Of a stretch of 64,000 nucleotides of DNA, positions 1 through 11,348 are shown piece by piece. The translations under genes and the position numbers were made by a program. Source of the DNA: Gonocerus acuteangulatus. Taxonomy: Eukaryota > Arthropoda > Insecta > Hemiptera > Coreidae. Below the pieces are notes generated by a model. The model saw nothing but the letters and a program-made list of their open reading frames with translations, was not told where the DNA came from and did not search any database. Where the stretch lies: assembly GCA_946811695.1 (NCBI GenBank), contig OX328132.1, positions 91,744,814 through 91,808,813 on the forward strand. Direction: 5' to 3'. Positions within the stretch are counted from its first letter, which is position 1, and every line of letters begins with the position of its first letter.

Positions 1-609
1 TATTTTCTTCAAATCACACATCGGATAATGCATAATGAAAATAACCTAAAATTATAAAGTTTCAGCTAAATACACTTTAAAAAAAAAGGGTAAATCCAAC
101 ACCAATTAATATTGAATGGGATCATTAAATTGGACATGTACTTTAATAGCAACGAGTAAAGGGAAATACATTTTAAAAAACTTACAATTCCTGATATCTG
201 AGATGAAGACTGCGAGCCCTCGCATGCCATCTCCTCTAACAGCTGGCATCTTACCTTCCTTGCCAAAGTTAGGACCTATAAATGAAAATTTGATAGGTTT
301 TATTAATAATAACCTCATAAAGTCTCAACATTACTGGCAGGGTGATAGTATGTGGGACTCAGACACTATGAGACATTGGTTTGTGCCCAACCTGGAGAAG
401 GTTGACCTCATTAAGAGATAGGCTTACTTGAAAGAGCCTACATTCCCATGAATGCTTAGAAAAAATACCAACTTTTAGATAGCCTGGAGATAAAGACCAC
501 AGAAGTCAATGCACTATTAAAAAAAACTCATAAGACCTTGTGGTTGATCAGTGGACAAGTGGCTATGCCCTCCAATGGTGGTAATTTGTGATCTTCATAA
601 TCTACGAGG
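1..609. other. No gene recognised
   Basis: AT-rich sequence. Short frames on both strands have no recognisable motif and no sustained coding character. The right part, from about 540, may be the degraded 5' portion of the Tc1-like element that follows. Confidence 0.5.
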
Positions 610-1245
610 AAAGGGCTCAAATATTTAATCAGTGAGAAAAGAGGAATATCATTAGAAGAATTAAGAGATCCAAACATTACCACTCAATCCTAGCATAGCC
701 CAAGATATCGTTTTAGAGAGAGGTATGCCAGTGCATCCTCAAACTGCAAGAAATGTTTTACATGAGAGCCTATTACATAGGAAAGATACACGTAGAAAGC
801 AATTTATTTCAGAGATTAACAGGCGAAAAAGACTAACTTTTACCAAACAGTACAAACCACAATCACAAGATTTTTGGGGCAAAATTATTTTTAGAGACTA
901 TTCTAAATTTAACATTTTTAGTTCAAATAGGTTGAAATTTGTTTGAAGAAGAAAGAATGTCAGTATAAATTCAAGAACTATCATTCCTACTGTCACACGT
1001 GAAGGAGGGTCTGTTATGGTTTGGAGCCACATGATCTCTTCTGGGGTCAGAACATTACATTTCGTTGATCAGATTGTGGACTCTGGCAGTTATATTGATA
1101 TACTGCACCATAATTTAATGAGGAGTGCGAATATTTTGGGCCTAAAATAATATTTCATATTTTACCATGACAATGACCAACAGCATACAGCAGAGGTCAC
1201 AATGTATTGGTTGTATAATGCTCCTCGAAAACTCAAAACAATTCA
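610..1245 (+). pseudogene. Tc1-like transposase, decayed
   Basis: This is a broken copy of a Tc1/mariner (IS630 superfamily) cut-and-paste transposase. The clearest block, from 725, reads MPVHPQTARNVLHESLLHRK and then NRRKRLTFTKQYKPQSQDFW, the usual Tc1 region between the paired helix-turn-helix and the catalytic core. The first catalytic aspartate survives in KIIFRDYSKFN (family FSDESKFN). After a stop and frame change come GGSVMVWSHM and SGV, and then the second aspartate block FYHDNDQQHTA. The third acidic block (SPDLNPIE type) is missing, the frame has several stops, and no terminal inverted repeats could be delimited. It cannot encode an active enzyme. Confidence 0.8.
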
Positions 1246-1302
1246 AATTTGTAACTAAGCATTTCAGCAATTAAACCAAACCATGTAATATTTCTGCCCC
1301 CC

Positions 1303-1303
1303 C

Positions 1304-1358
<55 letters not shown>
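1303..1358. repeat. (AT)n microsatellite
   Basis: About 25 AT dinucleotides directly follow a short C run and abut the 3' end of a SINE-B copy. The YIYI frames across it are artefacts. Confidence 0.95.
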
Positions 1359-1362
<4 letters not shown>

Positions 1363-1945
1363 CATCAGTCCCGTAACAGTCCTTGAGGGCCCAGAGGGGC
1401 AGATACTGTAGAAGTATCTGAATCTTGACCATACAGCACACTAGGGAGATAGTGTGGTCAGTACCATGGTCCAGACACCTGATTTTCACCTTTGAAGGTA
1501 ACATGTTGAAGCATAGTCGAAGTAAGAGTGTCTCAATGTGTACTGGGCCCGAATATGCTTTCCCACTTCGGTAACCGAGAAAAAGCTTACAAACTTCAAC
1601 TGGCAATCAGTTAGGCTTGCCGTATTTCAAGTGCCATGTTCGTTCAGGCAGGTTCGACTTCCTTCAATTATTTTTTTTGAACATTTGGTAAGTTTTTTCA
1701 ATGTTACTCATTTTAATTTCAAAGTGCGGCACATTGTGCCACACTTCGAAATATGGGTGGCAGCAAAAGTGTTAATAAATTAATTAAAGGCTGGGAGAGC
1801 CTATGGATGGTCTGGGACCCCGAATCAAACCCATGAAAAAAGCCACTAGAAGATAAAATGCGCTTGAGTTATGAACAACGGTCCTCTAGTATAATAGTCG
1901 AGTAGTCCAACCACTGAGCTGACATCGCCCCATACAAACAAAAAT
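1359..1945 (-). repeat. SINE-B (tRNA-derived), split copy
   Basis: The minus strand carries the same two blocks as the intact copy at 26.35 kb. The 3' body (1359-1500) holds the cagatactgtagaagtatctg hairpin and the cagtcccgtaacag end. The tRNA-like head (1780-1945) ends in gaccactgagctgacatcgcccc. About 280 bp of unrelated sequence (1500-1780) lies between them, so the copy has been interrupted. Confidence 0.75.
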
Positions 1946-2399
1946 ATTGTCCACTCAATTTTTCAAATAATGAAGTAAGAATTTCTAAACAATTAGAGAT
2001 ATGTATGAAAAACAATCATCAGCCTCTATTTAAGCCAAAAAGAAGGGAAGGGGCATTCGCCGAATTTGAAGATAAACAGCGGGAGCGAGGGCTGGGTATG
2101 TTTGGCCTTGCGGGAATGTCGGTTCCTGGGCTGGTCAGCCGTTCGGGTAAATTGGATACCTCATTGTTCAGCTCGGAAAGGGTTAAGAAGAACACATAAA
2201 CTAGTAAAAAAAATTAAAAATTAATCTAAAGATTTCAAATTAATTAATAAATTATTCAAGGTTTCCAAACCCTAAAGATGTTCACGAACGTTTAGGTGCT
2301 AATATGGAAAATGTTTTACTTATAGACGCAATGATTATAAATAAATTCCGACTCGCAGAAACTGCGTCATCTTTGCAAGGTTCCGTTCATATCTCTAGT

Positions 2400-2594
2400 T
2401 TTTTTTTTTTTTTTTTACGGGGGTCCGACATCTGGCGCATTCGCGCCAACACCCAAGGAGCAGTGAGGAATTTTCTCAACGAACTGTGAGATGAGAAAAT
2501 TCCTGCCGACGGTGGAAATCGAACCCACCATCTCCCACTTGAGAATCTAAGCGAGACCCGTTGTCTGGTTAGCCACTAGACCACAGGGAGGGTG
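2400..2594 (-). repeat. SINE-A (tRNA-derived)
   Basis: Read on the minus strand, a tRNA-like head with A box (GTGGTCTAGTGGCTAACC) and B box (GGTGGGTTCGATTTCC) is followed by a body with the inverted pair gaattttctcat / aaaattcctc. The end is gtaa plus a homopolymer, seen here as a T run at 2400-2416. It lies inside Rep-A. Confidence 0.85.
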
Positions 2595-2814
2595 AGGTTT
2601 GATCTTTTGTGAAAAATATAAAATAAAATCCCGAAGAGAAATTAGATTTAAGGCACCACAACAGGAAACTGACACTATCATGGCGACTTCCCTCACCTCC
2701 TCAACGTTCGCTCTTGGAAACACCATAAAAATATTTCACATTTTTTTACCTAGTTTTACTCAAATACTTGTTTTACTGTTAAAAGCAATTAAAATAAGCA
2801 ACAACCAGTTAAGG

Positions 2815-3461
2815 CAGCGGTTTCCAAACTATTTGCACCTGCGCCCCCCTTTTTTATATAAAACTTTTTGCGCCCCCCCCCATTTTTCATTGCTATCTAA
2901 TTTCATAAATGCATGCTAATTTTCTTTTCTTTTTGATTATTTACATAATGTATTTGTAAGATTTGGATCTTACAAAGTCCAAACAAAAAAAAAAAAAAAA
3001 AAAAAAAAAAAAGAATAAAAAAGGTACACCAACTATTTCATTAACCAGCAGAGAAGGAAAAATTAAAAAAAAAACAAAAAAAAAAAAAACATAATAAAAA
3101 ACGGTCTTTTCTGCTGGAAAAGTTCGAAAACAACGGTAAGACTACATTTTCCGACCCCTAAAATGGGGTATATTCGTGATTAGCAAGGCATTTCCAATAA
3201 GAATCCGTGATAAAATAATTTTGTCCAGCTAGATCAGGTAAAAATACCACTGTGCGACGGCTGTTCTCTTGAACTTCCTTGAATCCATTATATGCAGGCA
3301 CCAAGAAACTGGCACCTACCTTACCTTTCCCGTTTCCGTGTCCTCTCCTCGCCGGCGCTTTCTGCTCACAACAACGCAGCTGTCTGTGAAAACTCCTGCG
3401 CCCCTCTGGCAAAAGTCTCGCGCCCCCTGGGGGGGCGCACCCCACAGTTTGGAAACCGCTG
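2815..3461. mobile_element. hAT MITE, 647 bp
   Basis: The terminal inverted repeats are CAGCGGTTTCCAAAC (left) and GTTTGGAAACCGCTG (right), followed inward by C/G-run segments (gcgcccccc). They are flanked by an 8-bp target duplication agttaagg / agttaaaa (2807-2814 and 3462-3469), as expected of hAT transposons. The interior has no transposase and contains long A runs. The frames across 3158-3574 are fortuitous. Confidence 0.9.
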
Positions 3462-4092
3462 AGTTAAAAGGTAAACAGATAGAAAACCTGTTCAAAAGAG
3501 CAAAACTAAAAATTTCAAAGTTTCAAGACCTTATTTCTCCGATTGACATCGCCCCATCAAAAATTGCTTCATAGCCTTTTTTGTAGAAAATGTAATAAGC
3601 TTTCGAATGATTACCTTCCACTTACCATGATTTTCCAACCGTTTTCGAGATATTTTAGAAAATATACGAAAATCCCAAAACATTTTATGCCTGCTAATGA
3701 AATATTTTATTTCTAGTACTTCCTTAACTCCAAACGGAACCAAAATTTACTTATCATAGATTAGATGAATATTAAACGTCTGGAACAAGTTTCAACTGAA
3801 TTAATCGGTTCTGAATACCCAAACTGAAAATTAGTTTTGAAAAGTAGGCATTTCAATGTTTCTCGAAAACAGTTACAGGTACTGCTTTAAAAATGGTTTC
3901 ATTCGTTTTCTAAGTTGAGAAATTTATAAAACGAGTACCTTTAAGCATATGAACTCAAAAACGTAAGCATTATGATTTTTTTTGTGCGAATTTCGCTCCA
4001 AAAAGCATCTGTCGGTGGACGGATTCTGCTAGTGATTGAACTTGATTTTTCAAATTAGCCGAAATATTTTTGTACTAAAGTTCATCAAAATT

Positions 4093-4096
<4 letters not shown>

Positions 4097-4137
<41 letters not shown>
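4097..4137. repeat. (AT)n microsatellite
   Basis: This AT dinucleotide run sits at the same internal position as in other Rep-A copies (56.9 kb, 62.2 kb, 18.35 kb), so it is probably part of the repeat unit. Confidence 0.9.
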
Positions 4138-4143
<6 letters not shown>

Positions 4144-4643
4144 CAAATTTGAACCACCATTATATTATTGATCTAAGGGATCTGAAACATGAAATTTTTC
4201 GGCAACTCCAAATTGCGTCATGAGGTCAACCTATAAGCGGGTTTCCTCCCTTTGGAAGGAGGGAGGAACCACGGTAACAAACACAACGATTGCCTAATTA
4301 CTTTAAGATTTATAGGAATGATTGTCCAGTGTTCCAGAAGCGTTTAAAGGAATGATTTTCCTAATAATCGAGTTTAAAAGTAAGTCACATTCTTGAGATT
4401 TTTCATTCATTTTGTTTTCTTCCAGTTCATAAATTTTTATATATAAATTTTGAAATTTTATTTTAATTAGGGATAAAAGATATATATTTACAATTTTGGA
4501 TATTGAAAAGGGATAAGGTCATATTGTTCTGTATATGGTTATAAAAGGAAACATTTCTTTTTTGAAGGTAGGGATTGCCTGGGTTCGGTCATTACTTCTT
4601 AATAAAACTACATTTTACAAGTGAAAATGGTTTTAATGTTGCC

Positions 4644-4676
4644 GACGTTTCAGCTTGAAATTAAAGCCTTCATCAG
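4644..4676 (-). ncRNA. Hammerhead-like core (candidate)
   Basis: On the minus strand, CTGATGA is followed by a helix-II-like AGGCT...AGCT hairpin and then GAAACGTC. The bases just outside (gcc before, ggc after) can pair as helix I. Everything needed for a type-I hammerhead core is present except a loop on helix III: the ACGT step is self-complementary, so helix III would need two strands. Activity is inferred, not shown. No surrounding element could be delimited. Confidence 0.4.
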
Positions 4677-4739
4677 GGCGATGAGAAGATTGAGAACTAT
4701 GCCTCACAGATGCGGGATCATTTCTGATCATTCAACAAT

Positions 4740-4956
4740 TTATTTATTTAATTTTTTTTGGACATATCTATTTGTAGGCCATTAGCGCCAGACTATTTAC
4801 AGCTTGTCACCCATTATAAACAACCTGATCCATCGGGGATTTTTATCAGCTAGCCTATCGTTGAAGGAAGACCTGTCACATGCAGGGTGCTTGAACTCGC
4901 ATCTCCTGCATGAGAAGCAAGTGTGCTAGCCACTGATCCACAGGGAGACCTATAAA
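4740..4956 (-). repeat. SINE-C, tRNA-derived, diverged
   Basis: The minus-strand head has a tRNA-like B box (gttcaagca type) and an A box (gtggctagcaca) near 4950. The tail shares ggcgctaatggcc with SINE-A, but the middle (cagcttgtcacccattataaa) differs and is seen again at 63.5 kb. Confidence 0.55.
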
Positions 4957-5308
4957 AGTAAACATTAAAAAAAAAAAAAAAAATAGTTTTAATCAGCACT
5001 TTGGAATATAAGAAGTAACTTTACTCTAGGTATAAGCTTGATACCAAATCAACCTTAACAACAAATATAAATTATTTTTGTTTAACAATTGTTTCTTGCG
5101 TAGGTAGGTGAATAAATAAAAGTCAAAATTAATGCAATTGCCAATTTATTAAAATGGCTCTAAATGTATCGCCTTTTCAGGAGCCTAATACTAAGTACAG
5201 CCAAATAGAACTTCCACTACAAGAGCCAGATCAAATTTTCAGCCTACACACGAAACAATTGTTGAGATTTTGGGTCACTATTATATTGATATATTATTTA
5301 TTTAACCT

Positions 5309-5596
5309 TTAGGCTGCGTAATACTCGTAGGGGAAATGGTACGTTGGTGCGAGATAGCCTAGCGCCTGGAGTGCCCTTTGTGCTGAATTCGTCACACGAT
5401 GTTTCGTCGGAAGATAATTCTCTTGTACTTTGCATTCACTTGTTCCAAGTGTTTCTCCAACAGAAACATTTGGGAATACATTATCAGAACCCTCATTGTT
5501 ATCCGAAGAAAATTTCGCTTCACTTTCGCTCACACCCGTCAGAAGTTCTAACAATTCTTGTTCAAAAAGAAATGTCTTAGAAATATTTACACACAC
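5309..5596 (-). other. Unassigned 95-codon ORF
   Basis: This open frame is acidic and serine-rich in the middle (residues 15-50, ESEAKFSSDNNEGSDN) and ends FPYEYYAA. I do not recognise a family. The composition resembles the acidic N-terminal region of some DDE transposases, but no catalytic motif is present and no splice context is convincing. It could be a remnant or chance. Confidence 0.15.
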
Positions 5597-5599
5597 AAT

Positions 5600-6475
5600 T
5601 GTTCACTTGAAAAGCTCAAAGTATACTGGAAAAATATGCAGAGCATATTCCGAGGTAAAGAAAAACAACGGTTTTCGGTGTAAAAAAAGGGAGGGAGCAG
5701 GTATACGTACTGATAGACTTATTAGTTGGAAGCTAAAGTGACAAAAGTGATTTCCTATGCCACCTTTGAAGGACACTGCAGCTTAAATAAACAGCCTGCA
5801 GATGGCAATAGGAGAAGGACTGATATAATAGGTCATAGCAGCCAAGCTCAAAAGAAGCCGGAACCCGGGCCACTGCTCCTCCCGAACTTATATATGTCTG
5901 TAGTACCCGGGGCACTGCAACCACAGGACTGATATAACAGTCGGTAGCAGCATAAGGGATAAATGTATTTTATAAGAAAAAGAAGTGCATTATCACATTA
6001 TACCTCAAAATAAATAAAATTTCCTCAAATAAAATTCACAAGGAATGGAGACAAAAATTTCTTTGACAATTTTCTTCCCTTCATTTTTGTTTTATAAAAA
6101 TACCAATTACAATAAAAACATTTTTCCCAAGGGTTTAATGAAAAAAAGCGTTTAATAGTAATAATTGTTATGATAAAACTAGCTGTTTCCCGGTGTGTCA
6201 TGCTACACCTACTTCCTTATCTAGAAAAGGAAAAATAAATTATAAACCGAATGAGTAATATTAAAATTGAATAACGCAAATGTGTAACTGTTCGGGTTCA
6301 CAGTCTCGAACACATGAACTCCGAACTGTGAGCCCTAGATGTTTTTGACCTAGCCTATGACACTCCCCGGATAAGACCCACCTCTGTGCCAAGCTTTATA
6401 AACATACATGTAAATACAAATCTCTTTGGAAATGTTAACTATTTTGGGCATTCAGATGAAGATAATTAGCCGTTG
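5600..6475. other. No gene recognised
   Basis: Unique-looking AT-rich sequence. A direct motif gactgatataa occurs twice (5820s and 5930s). Nothing else is supported. Confidence 0.4.
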
Positions 6476-7209
6476 CGGTGATAAAAATTCAAAGGAATGG
6501 TTAGATTCAGCTATAAGAAAAACGACAAATCTTCAAGAAAAATCTATATTGTGAATGTTTTGGTTGCACTTTGGCAGACTTCTTCAGCTAAAAAATAAAT
6601 ATAATGATTACAAATGATGGGTCTTTTTTAGAACAGCCCAGCCAGTGATTTTATCTAGTTACGATTACTAGGTGACAAATATTTGATCAGAAAAATATGT
6701 TATTAAATTTATTAAAAGATTCGTTTTTATCAACAAATAAATTCCTAAGATAGGATAACATTTTGGAGACCAGTATTCCTTTATGTCTGAAATGATTTTT
6801 CTGAAGAGATCCCCCCCCCCCCCCTCTGTTGCGCTGCCTCCACAGGAAATCACACAAATAAGAATTGATCAGTGTTCTGTTTGTTCCGCATTCTCTTAGT
6901 ATTGTATTATATATTATTGTAATAACATATGTTTGATTAGGTTATGTTGGTACCTAGCAACAGTAAGTTAATAGAAAATCACTGGCAGGGCAGTTCTAAA
7001 AAATATCCCAAGCAATCATAATCGAAACAGTAAGAAACATTTTTTTAGGGTCTCCTCGTACTCTAGTGGCTAACGTTTTGGTTACTCGTGTGGTAGATGG
7101 GGGGTTCAAGGCCCACCTGCAGCAGGAATTTTTTCATCTCACGGCTTGTCGAGAAAATTACCCAATGCACCATGAATGTCGGTGTTAATAGCCCAGATGT
7201 TAGTGTGCC

Positions 7210-7246
<37 letters not shown>

Positions 7247-7570
7247 AGTACATGAAAGTAGCAAAGTGTGCATTAGGTGAAACAAAAGTTTTTATATGAA
7301 GACATTGATCAGAAGTTTTATACAGAAAGTAGTTGGCAGTAAGTAAAAAAATTAACAGAGGCCCAAATTAAAACAAAATGCAGAGAAAAATATTAGCAAA
7401 ATGACAACAAAACACATGATCATGTACAGTATTTTCTTCTTATATTTTGAGAAGAAAATTACTGTATCTATTATTATAAATTAGTTGTTTTAAATATAAA
7501 ATGAATATACTTTTATTTGTGAATATAGATTTTTCTTGAAGATCTTACATTTTTCTCTTAGCCAAATCAC
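6476..7570. repeat. Family B palindrome-ended repeat, full length
   Basis: The left end (6490-6560) runs ggaatggttagattcagct, then aagaaaaacgacaaatcttc and aatctatatt. The right end (7525-7570) is its inverted counterpart, aatatagatttttc, gaagatct, ctcttagccaaatc. A minus-strand CTGAAGA-containing block (6550-6587) matches the position of hammerhead-like cores in the other copies, but GAAAC has decayed to AAAAC. A SINE-A interrupts it at 7048-7242. Internal sequence near 7290-7340 is shared with 33.55-33.61 kb. PLE-derived origin is inferred from resemblance to the PLE termini. Confidence 0.6.
7048..7242 (+). repeat. SINE-A (tRNA-derived)
   Basis: The head is gggtctcctcgtactctagtgg with B box ggggttcaaggccc. 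The body has the paired gaattttttcatct / gagaaaattacc, and the end is gtgccgt plus about 30 A. Confidence 0.85.
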
Positions 7571-8180
7571 ACCCTTATTTTTGGGATTAAACAGACTAAT
7601 AGACTCTCGCTCAAAATTATCTTAACAGAACAAGAGACGGATATACACTACTATACTTCAACCTACCTGGACGTACGGCTTGGAAGTTTGGGGGTGTGCC
7701 AAGCGATCCAATATCCTACGAATCCAATCTCTCCAATCCAAAATACTCCGCAAAATAGTCAATGCTCCATTCTATGTCTCAAACTTCACTATCCATAATG
7801 ACCTAGAAATCCCCTTTGTCCAAACCCTGTCCAAAACCCGATACCTTAACTTCCATTCCCATTTGCCTGGTCACGACAATCCTCTAATCAATAACCTATC
7901 CTCATCCTCCATTCCCGGTAACCCTCACCGTCGCCTTAAGCGCAAATGGCCTAGGTACTTATTGTGATCTAACTATGTAATGTAAATATGAAATATGTAA
8001 ATATTGTAAATAGCTACTTTAAGAGTAAATGTAACCTGTTTTAAAAGTTCAAGACAATAGGTTTTGGCCAATGGGCCTTTTTTCCTATCGGTCCTTCAAG
8101 ACATGTAAACAAGAACAAAATAATTATAAAAAATACTGGATGTATTGTGTAATTTTCAAATAAAGATATATATAAACAAA
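7571..8180 (+). pseudogene. Jockey-like LINE 3' end, 5'-truncated
   Basis: The frame runs from about 7585 through 7965 and reads, in part, YTTILQPTWTYGLEVWGCAK, then QSKILRKIVNAPFYVSN, and ends RRLKRKWPRYLL. This is the C-terminal tail of a Jockey-clade non-LTR retrotransposon polymerase (family pattern YG.QLWG, IQ..QSK.LR.I.NAPWYV, RRLKR..P.DL). The reverse-transcriptase core and endonuclease are absent. An untranslated stretch follows, with an AATAAA-like caaataaagatat near 8160. It abuts the right end of the family B repeat. 5' truncation is typical of LINE insertion. Confidence 0.8.
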
Positions 8181-9621
8181 ATTTGGGATTTGTTACTTTT
8201 TATTATTATAGTATTCTGTTTTGTTACAATAATGCCCTAGTTGATAACTGATGAGATACATATTTTGAGGGATAACGAACGTGTTGTTTCATACTATTGT
8301 CACTATTTTATTTTTTGGTATTAAAGCGATTATGAATAAAATTAACATTAAGAACAAATAATAAACAAATTTATTTCAACATCAATGAAAATCATATAAA
8401 CCATAAGTTAACAGTTGGATTGATATGGAATGACAAGGATAGGGAAATCAAAAGCAGCCTGTCAATGAATGAGTCACAAAAGATGCTTTGTGTATTGAAT
8501 TTCAATCTGATAAAAATAGTGTTAAGATGATGATACAATCATAAATGATAAACGATAACTTGGAGAACCTTAAATGTACTTTTATAGGTGTTATTGAAAC
8601 TTTAAGGACAATATGAAGGCATGGACCTCTATTTAAAGACTATCCTGATTGATGCAGAATAATCAGGAATAAAATCTTTAGAAAACAAAATAAATGGCAC
8701 ATTTATAATAATATAGTATAGTGGTCATGAAGGAATTATGACTCAGTACAGATAAGAGTGAAAAACATCTAACACAAGAATAGCTTTGTTCTGATTTATT
8801 TAGAAAAAGAAAGAAAAGTTTATAAAAGGAAGCCTTAAAGCGCCGGCAAGAATACAATAAGACCCATTTAGTAAACATACCACCAATTAAACTGGATAAT
8901 TCGCTTTCCATAATAAAGAAAGTTACTAAAGTAAATACTGGATTATAAAATAGTTCTAAAATCTTGTTTTGAATTAAAAAACAAAAGACGATACTCACAG
9001 ACTTCAACCGATCGGAAAACAGTTTAGGCTAATTTTCATGATATCACCATTTCTGTATTTCAGCACAATGTAACTAATATATTTTTATTTATTTAAATTC
9101 CGAAAAGTTTTCATAAATTACTTAAAAATAACTAGACAGAAAGCGTTTGCCCGAAAAACGGGAGGTTGGTGACGAGACTGTAACTCTAAAACAACCTCCC
9201 CTTTATCAGTGAGATAGAGGCCATTCCTCGCAAAAGCTCTTCATTAAATTTACATCAATAGAGCAATAATTTATGGGTGTTTTTATTGTATTTAACACTA
9301 TTTGAATAACAAATTCAATAAGGGTATGTTCAATTGTAGTTAGACGAATGAAGAATATCCTTAGGCATAAATGTTATTTATACCTTATCTTGTCAAGACA
9401 AAAAACAGTCCCGATAATAAAATCGTGTGGGAAATTACAATATTTTATTTGTTATAACTATGTTTAGTTGAAAGAGTACAATAATTCATGCAGTACAAAG
9501 TACCGTGGGTATGGTACAAAGGCCCGTTGTGTTAAACCCACTAAGGCAAGCCTTTTTCGATCTTGCCCTTCATATGTTTGCATATATTTGTTAGACAAAG
9601 AAATACACTAATTGTATTATC
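8181..9621. other. No gene recognised
   Basis: AT-rich sequence. No coding, tRNA or repeat signature was found. A minus frame at 8678-9007 is hydrophobic and low complexity, without splice or family support. Confidence 0.4.
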
Positions 9622-9755
9622 CGAAGTCAAGGGGAGGTTGGGATTCGGCTTGGAGAAAAAACATCAGATCTTCAAGCTAAAATTCCGATATAGACCTTTG
9701 CTTGAAGATCTGACCTTTTTTCTCCTAGCCGAATCCCAACCATCTCTTGACTTCG
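9622..9755. repeat. Family B palindrome, minimal
   Basis: A near-perfect inverted repeat. The left arm has cgaagtcaag, ggttgggattcggct and cagatcttcaag. The right arm has cttgaagatctga, agccgaatcccaacc and cttgacttcg. The spacer is about 20 bp. The ends are those of the copies at 6.5, 13.8, 33.3 and 37.0 kb, so this is an internally deleted unit. Confidence 0.8.
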
Positions 9756-11340
9756 CATCACCCCAACGGCTAAGTATCTTCATCTCATTATTCTAATATA
9801 GTTCATCAAAATCTCCTTTGTAGACAACTATTTTCCATCATTATCATTTAGAATCATTAGGCATCACAAGAAAATTATTACGTGTCGCTTTTTGATAGGC
9901 TTCTCCAAATAAAGGAAGCCGAAGCGTTCAAATCAGCAATAATAATAGATGTAATGAAAACTCTCGGGCAGAAAAAAAAATTTCTATTGCCCTTGTGATT
10001 TGACCTATAGAGAACCCTAGATCCCAGGATTTTACGAAAGGCAAGTCTATTTTGATTTCCATTGATCCTGGCAGCTCTTTGTCCAAACAACTGCCAGGAG
10101 TAAAAATCGACACCCTTTTTTCTTTTCAGAATTAATATTTCTCATTCCGGGTAATTTCCTGAAGATATTTAATTCCCAAAAGCTGTGGAGTTGCCAATAA
10201 TCTAAACAGATTTGTTGAAACCTTAATTATATGATAGTATGATTTTAAGGGCTGGGATATACGTGATCTACTAAATGACAATATTCTCTTGTTTGAAACA
10301 AAAAGGTAGTTTCCCCGCCTAATTTGAAGTGAGTATCAAAATGGTTAAGTTTCAATGTAAGGCGCTCGAAATTGTTTAAGCGTCAGATCTTCAAATGTTC
10401 GTTCGAAACGGGCGAGTTCAGTCTCCTTGGCAATCGAAGGAAAACGTTTTTCGTTTCTGAAATAAATAGTTATAGTTTTTCTCATTGTTTATTTATCTAG
10501 ATCGTGTACACCGTATAAATCCTAGAGCAGTCCTTTGCTTTCAATATTCTCTGGTTGCTAAGTAACTCCACCACTTGACCTTTTGAATGAACTAATAGGT
10601 TTTTTGAACACGTAGGGAAATAATATTGAATATACTGAATTCGGTTTGTTAGGAATGTGTGAATATTCCAGCCATCTTGGTTCCGCCAGGACTTTTCAGG
10701 AAATCAAAATTGACAATCCTTTGTCTGTTGTTGTTTTGCCAAAATAGAAAACAAGAAGAGTACAAGTTTTTGAAGGAATCATTATGAAAGTAAGGAATAT
10801 GTAAACGAGAGAGTTTCACGATGAGACTCCTGGCGGTTTGTAATATTTGTAAATCCTATTCCCTCATGTTTTATACTTGCAACAAATAATAAGTTTTATT
10901 GAACTCGTACGAAATTATAATGAGTTAGTTTGTTTCATTAAGAATAAAGTAACTCTATCCATTATTCACTTTTCTGTACCACAATTGAGCCTGGCTAAAG
11001 ACATCCATCGCTGACCAAAAGTGTACAAAATTACACCAAAAGTGTGTTTGAAGAATTCGTTACGAAAAAGTTAAAGAAATCGCCAACCATCATTGCTGTA
11101 AAAGTCCATTTCTCGATTGCACTTCAGATATTTACAACATATCTTTGTAGCAGTTAAGCGACGTCCCAACCGCCATCTTTGCTGCATCCTTTTGAGTCAG
11201 CTTTTTCTACTAACTTGTATAACCTGGAATAGTAACAGGAAGCTACCTAGATCTTGTACATTGTATATCTCTCATAGCTGTGTTTTGTTTTCTTCGTTAA
11301 TCCTACATTTCGTTTATCATCTTTTCTCCCGGTGGTGTCC
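9756..11340. other. No gene recognised
   Basis: No coding or repeat structure could be supported. The short frames on the minus strand near 9.9-10.1 kb and the plus frame at 11.1 kb show no family motif. Confidence 0.4.
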
Positions 11341-11348
11341 CTTAGATT

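Larger units (their letters stand above)
2345..4272 (-). repeat. Rep-A interspersed repeat, full length, nested
   Basis: This unclassified non-coding repeat recurs at least eight times in the window. On the minus strand its 5' end (about 4272-4190) is a perfect-stem hairpin around GGTTCCTCCCTCC, followed by ggttgacctcatga. Next come an internal (AT)n tract and a block that includes aaatttggtacaaaaat. Its 3' end (2345-2395) has the short CGCAG-TTT-CTGCG hairpin and agtcggaa. A SINE-A (2400-2594) and a hAT MITE (2815-3461) were inserted later. There is no coding capacity, and it has neither the CTRR end of a Helitron nor terminal inverted repeats. Confidence 0.8.

Noticed and set aside
3158..3574. 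Overlapping frames on both strands near 3.2-3.5 kb
   Set aside because: They lie inside a hAT MITE and Rep-A and reflect C/G-rich ends and A runs.
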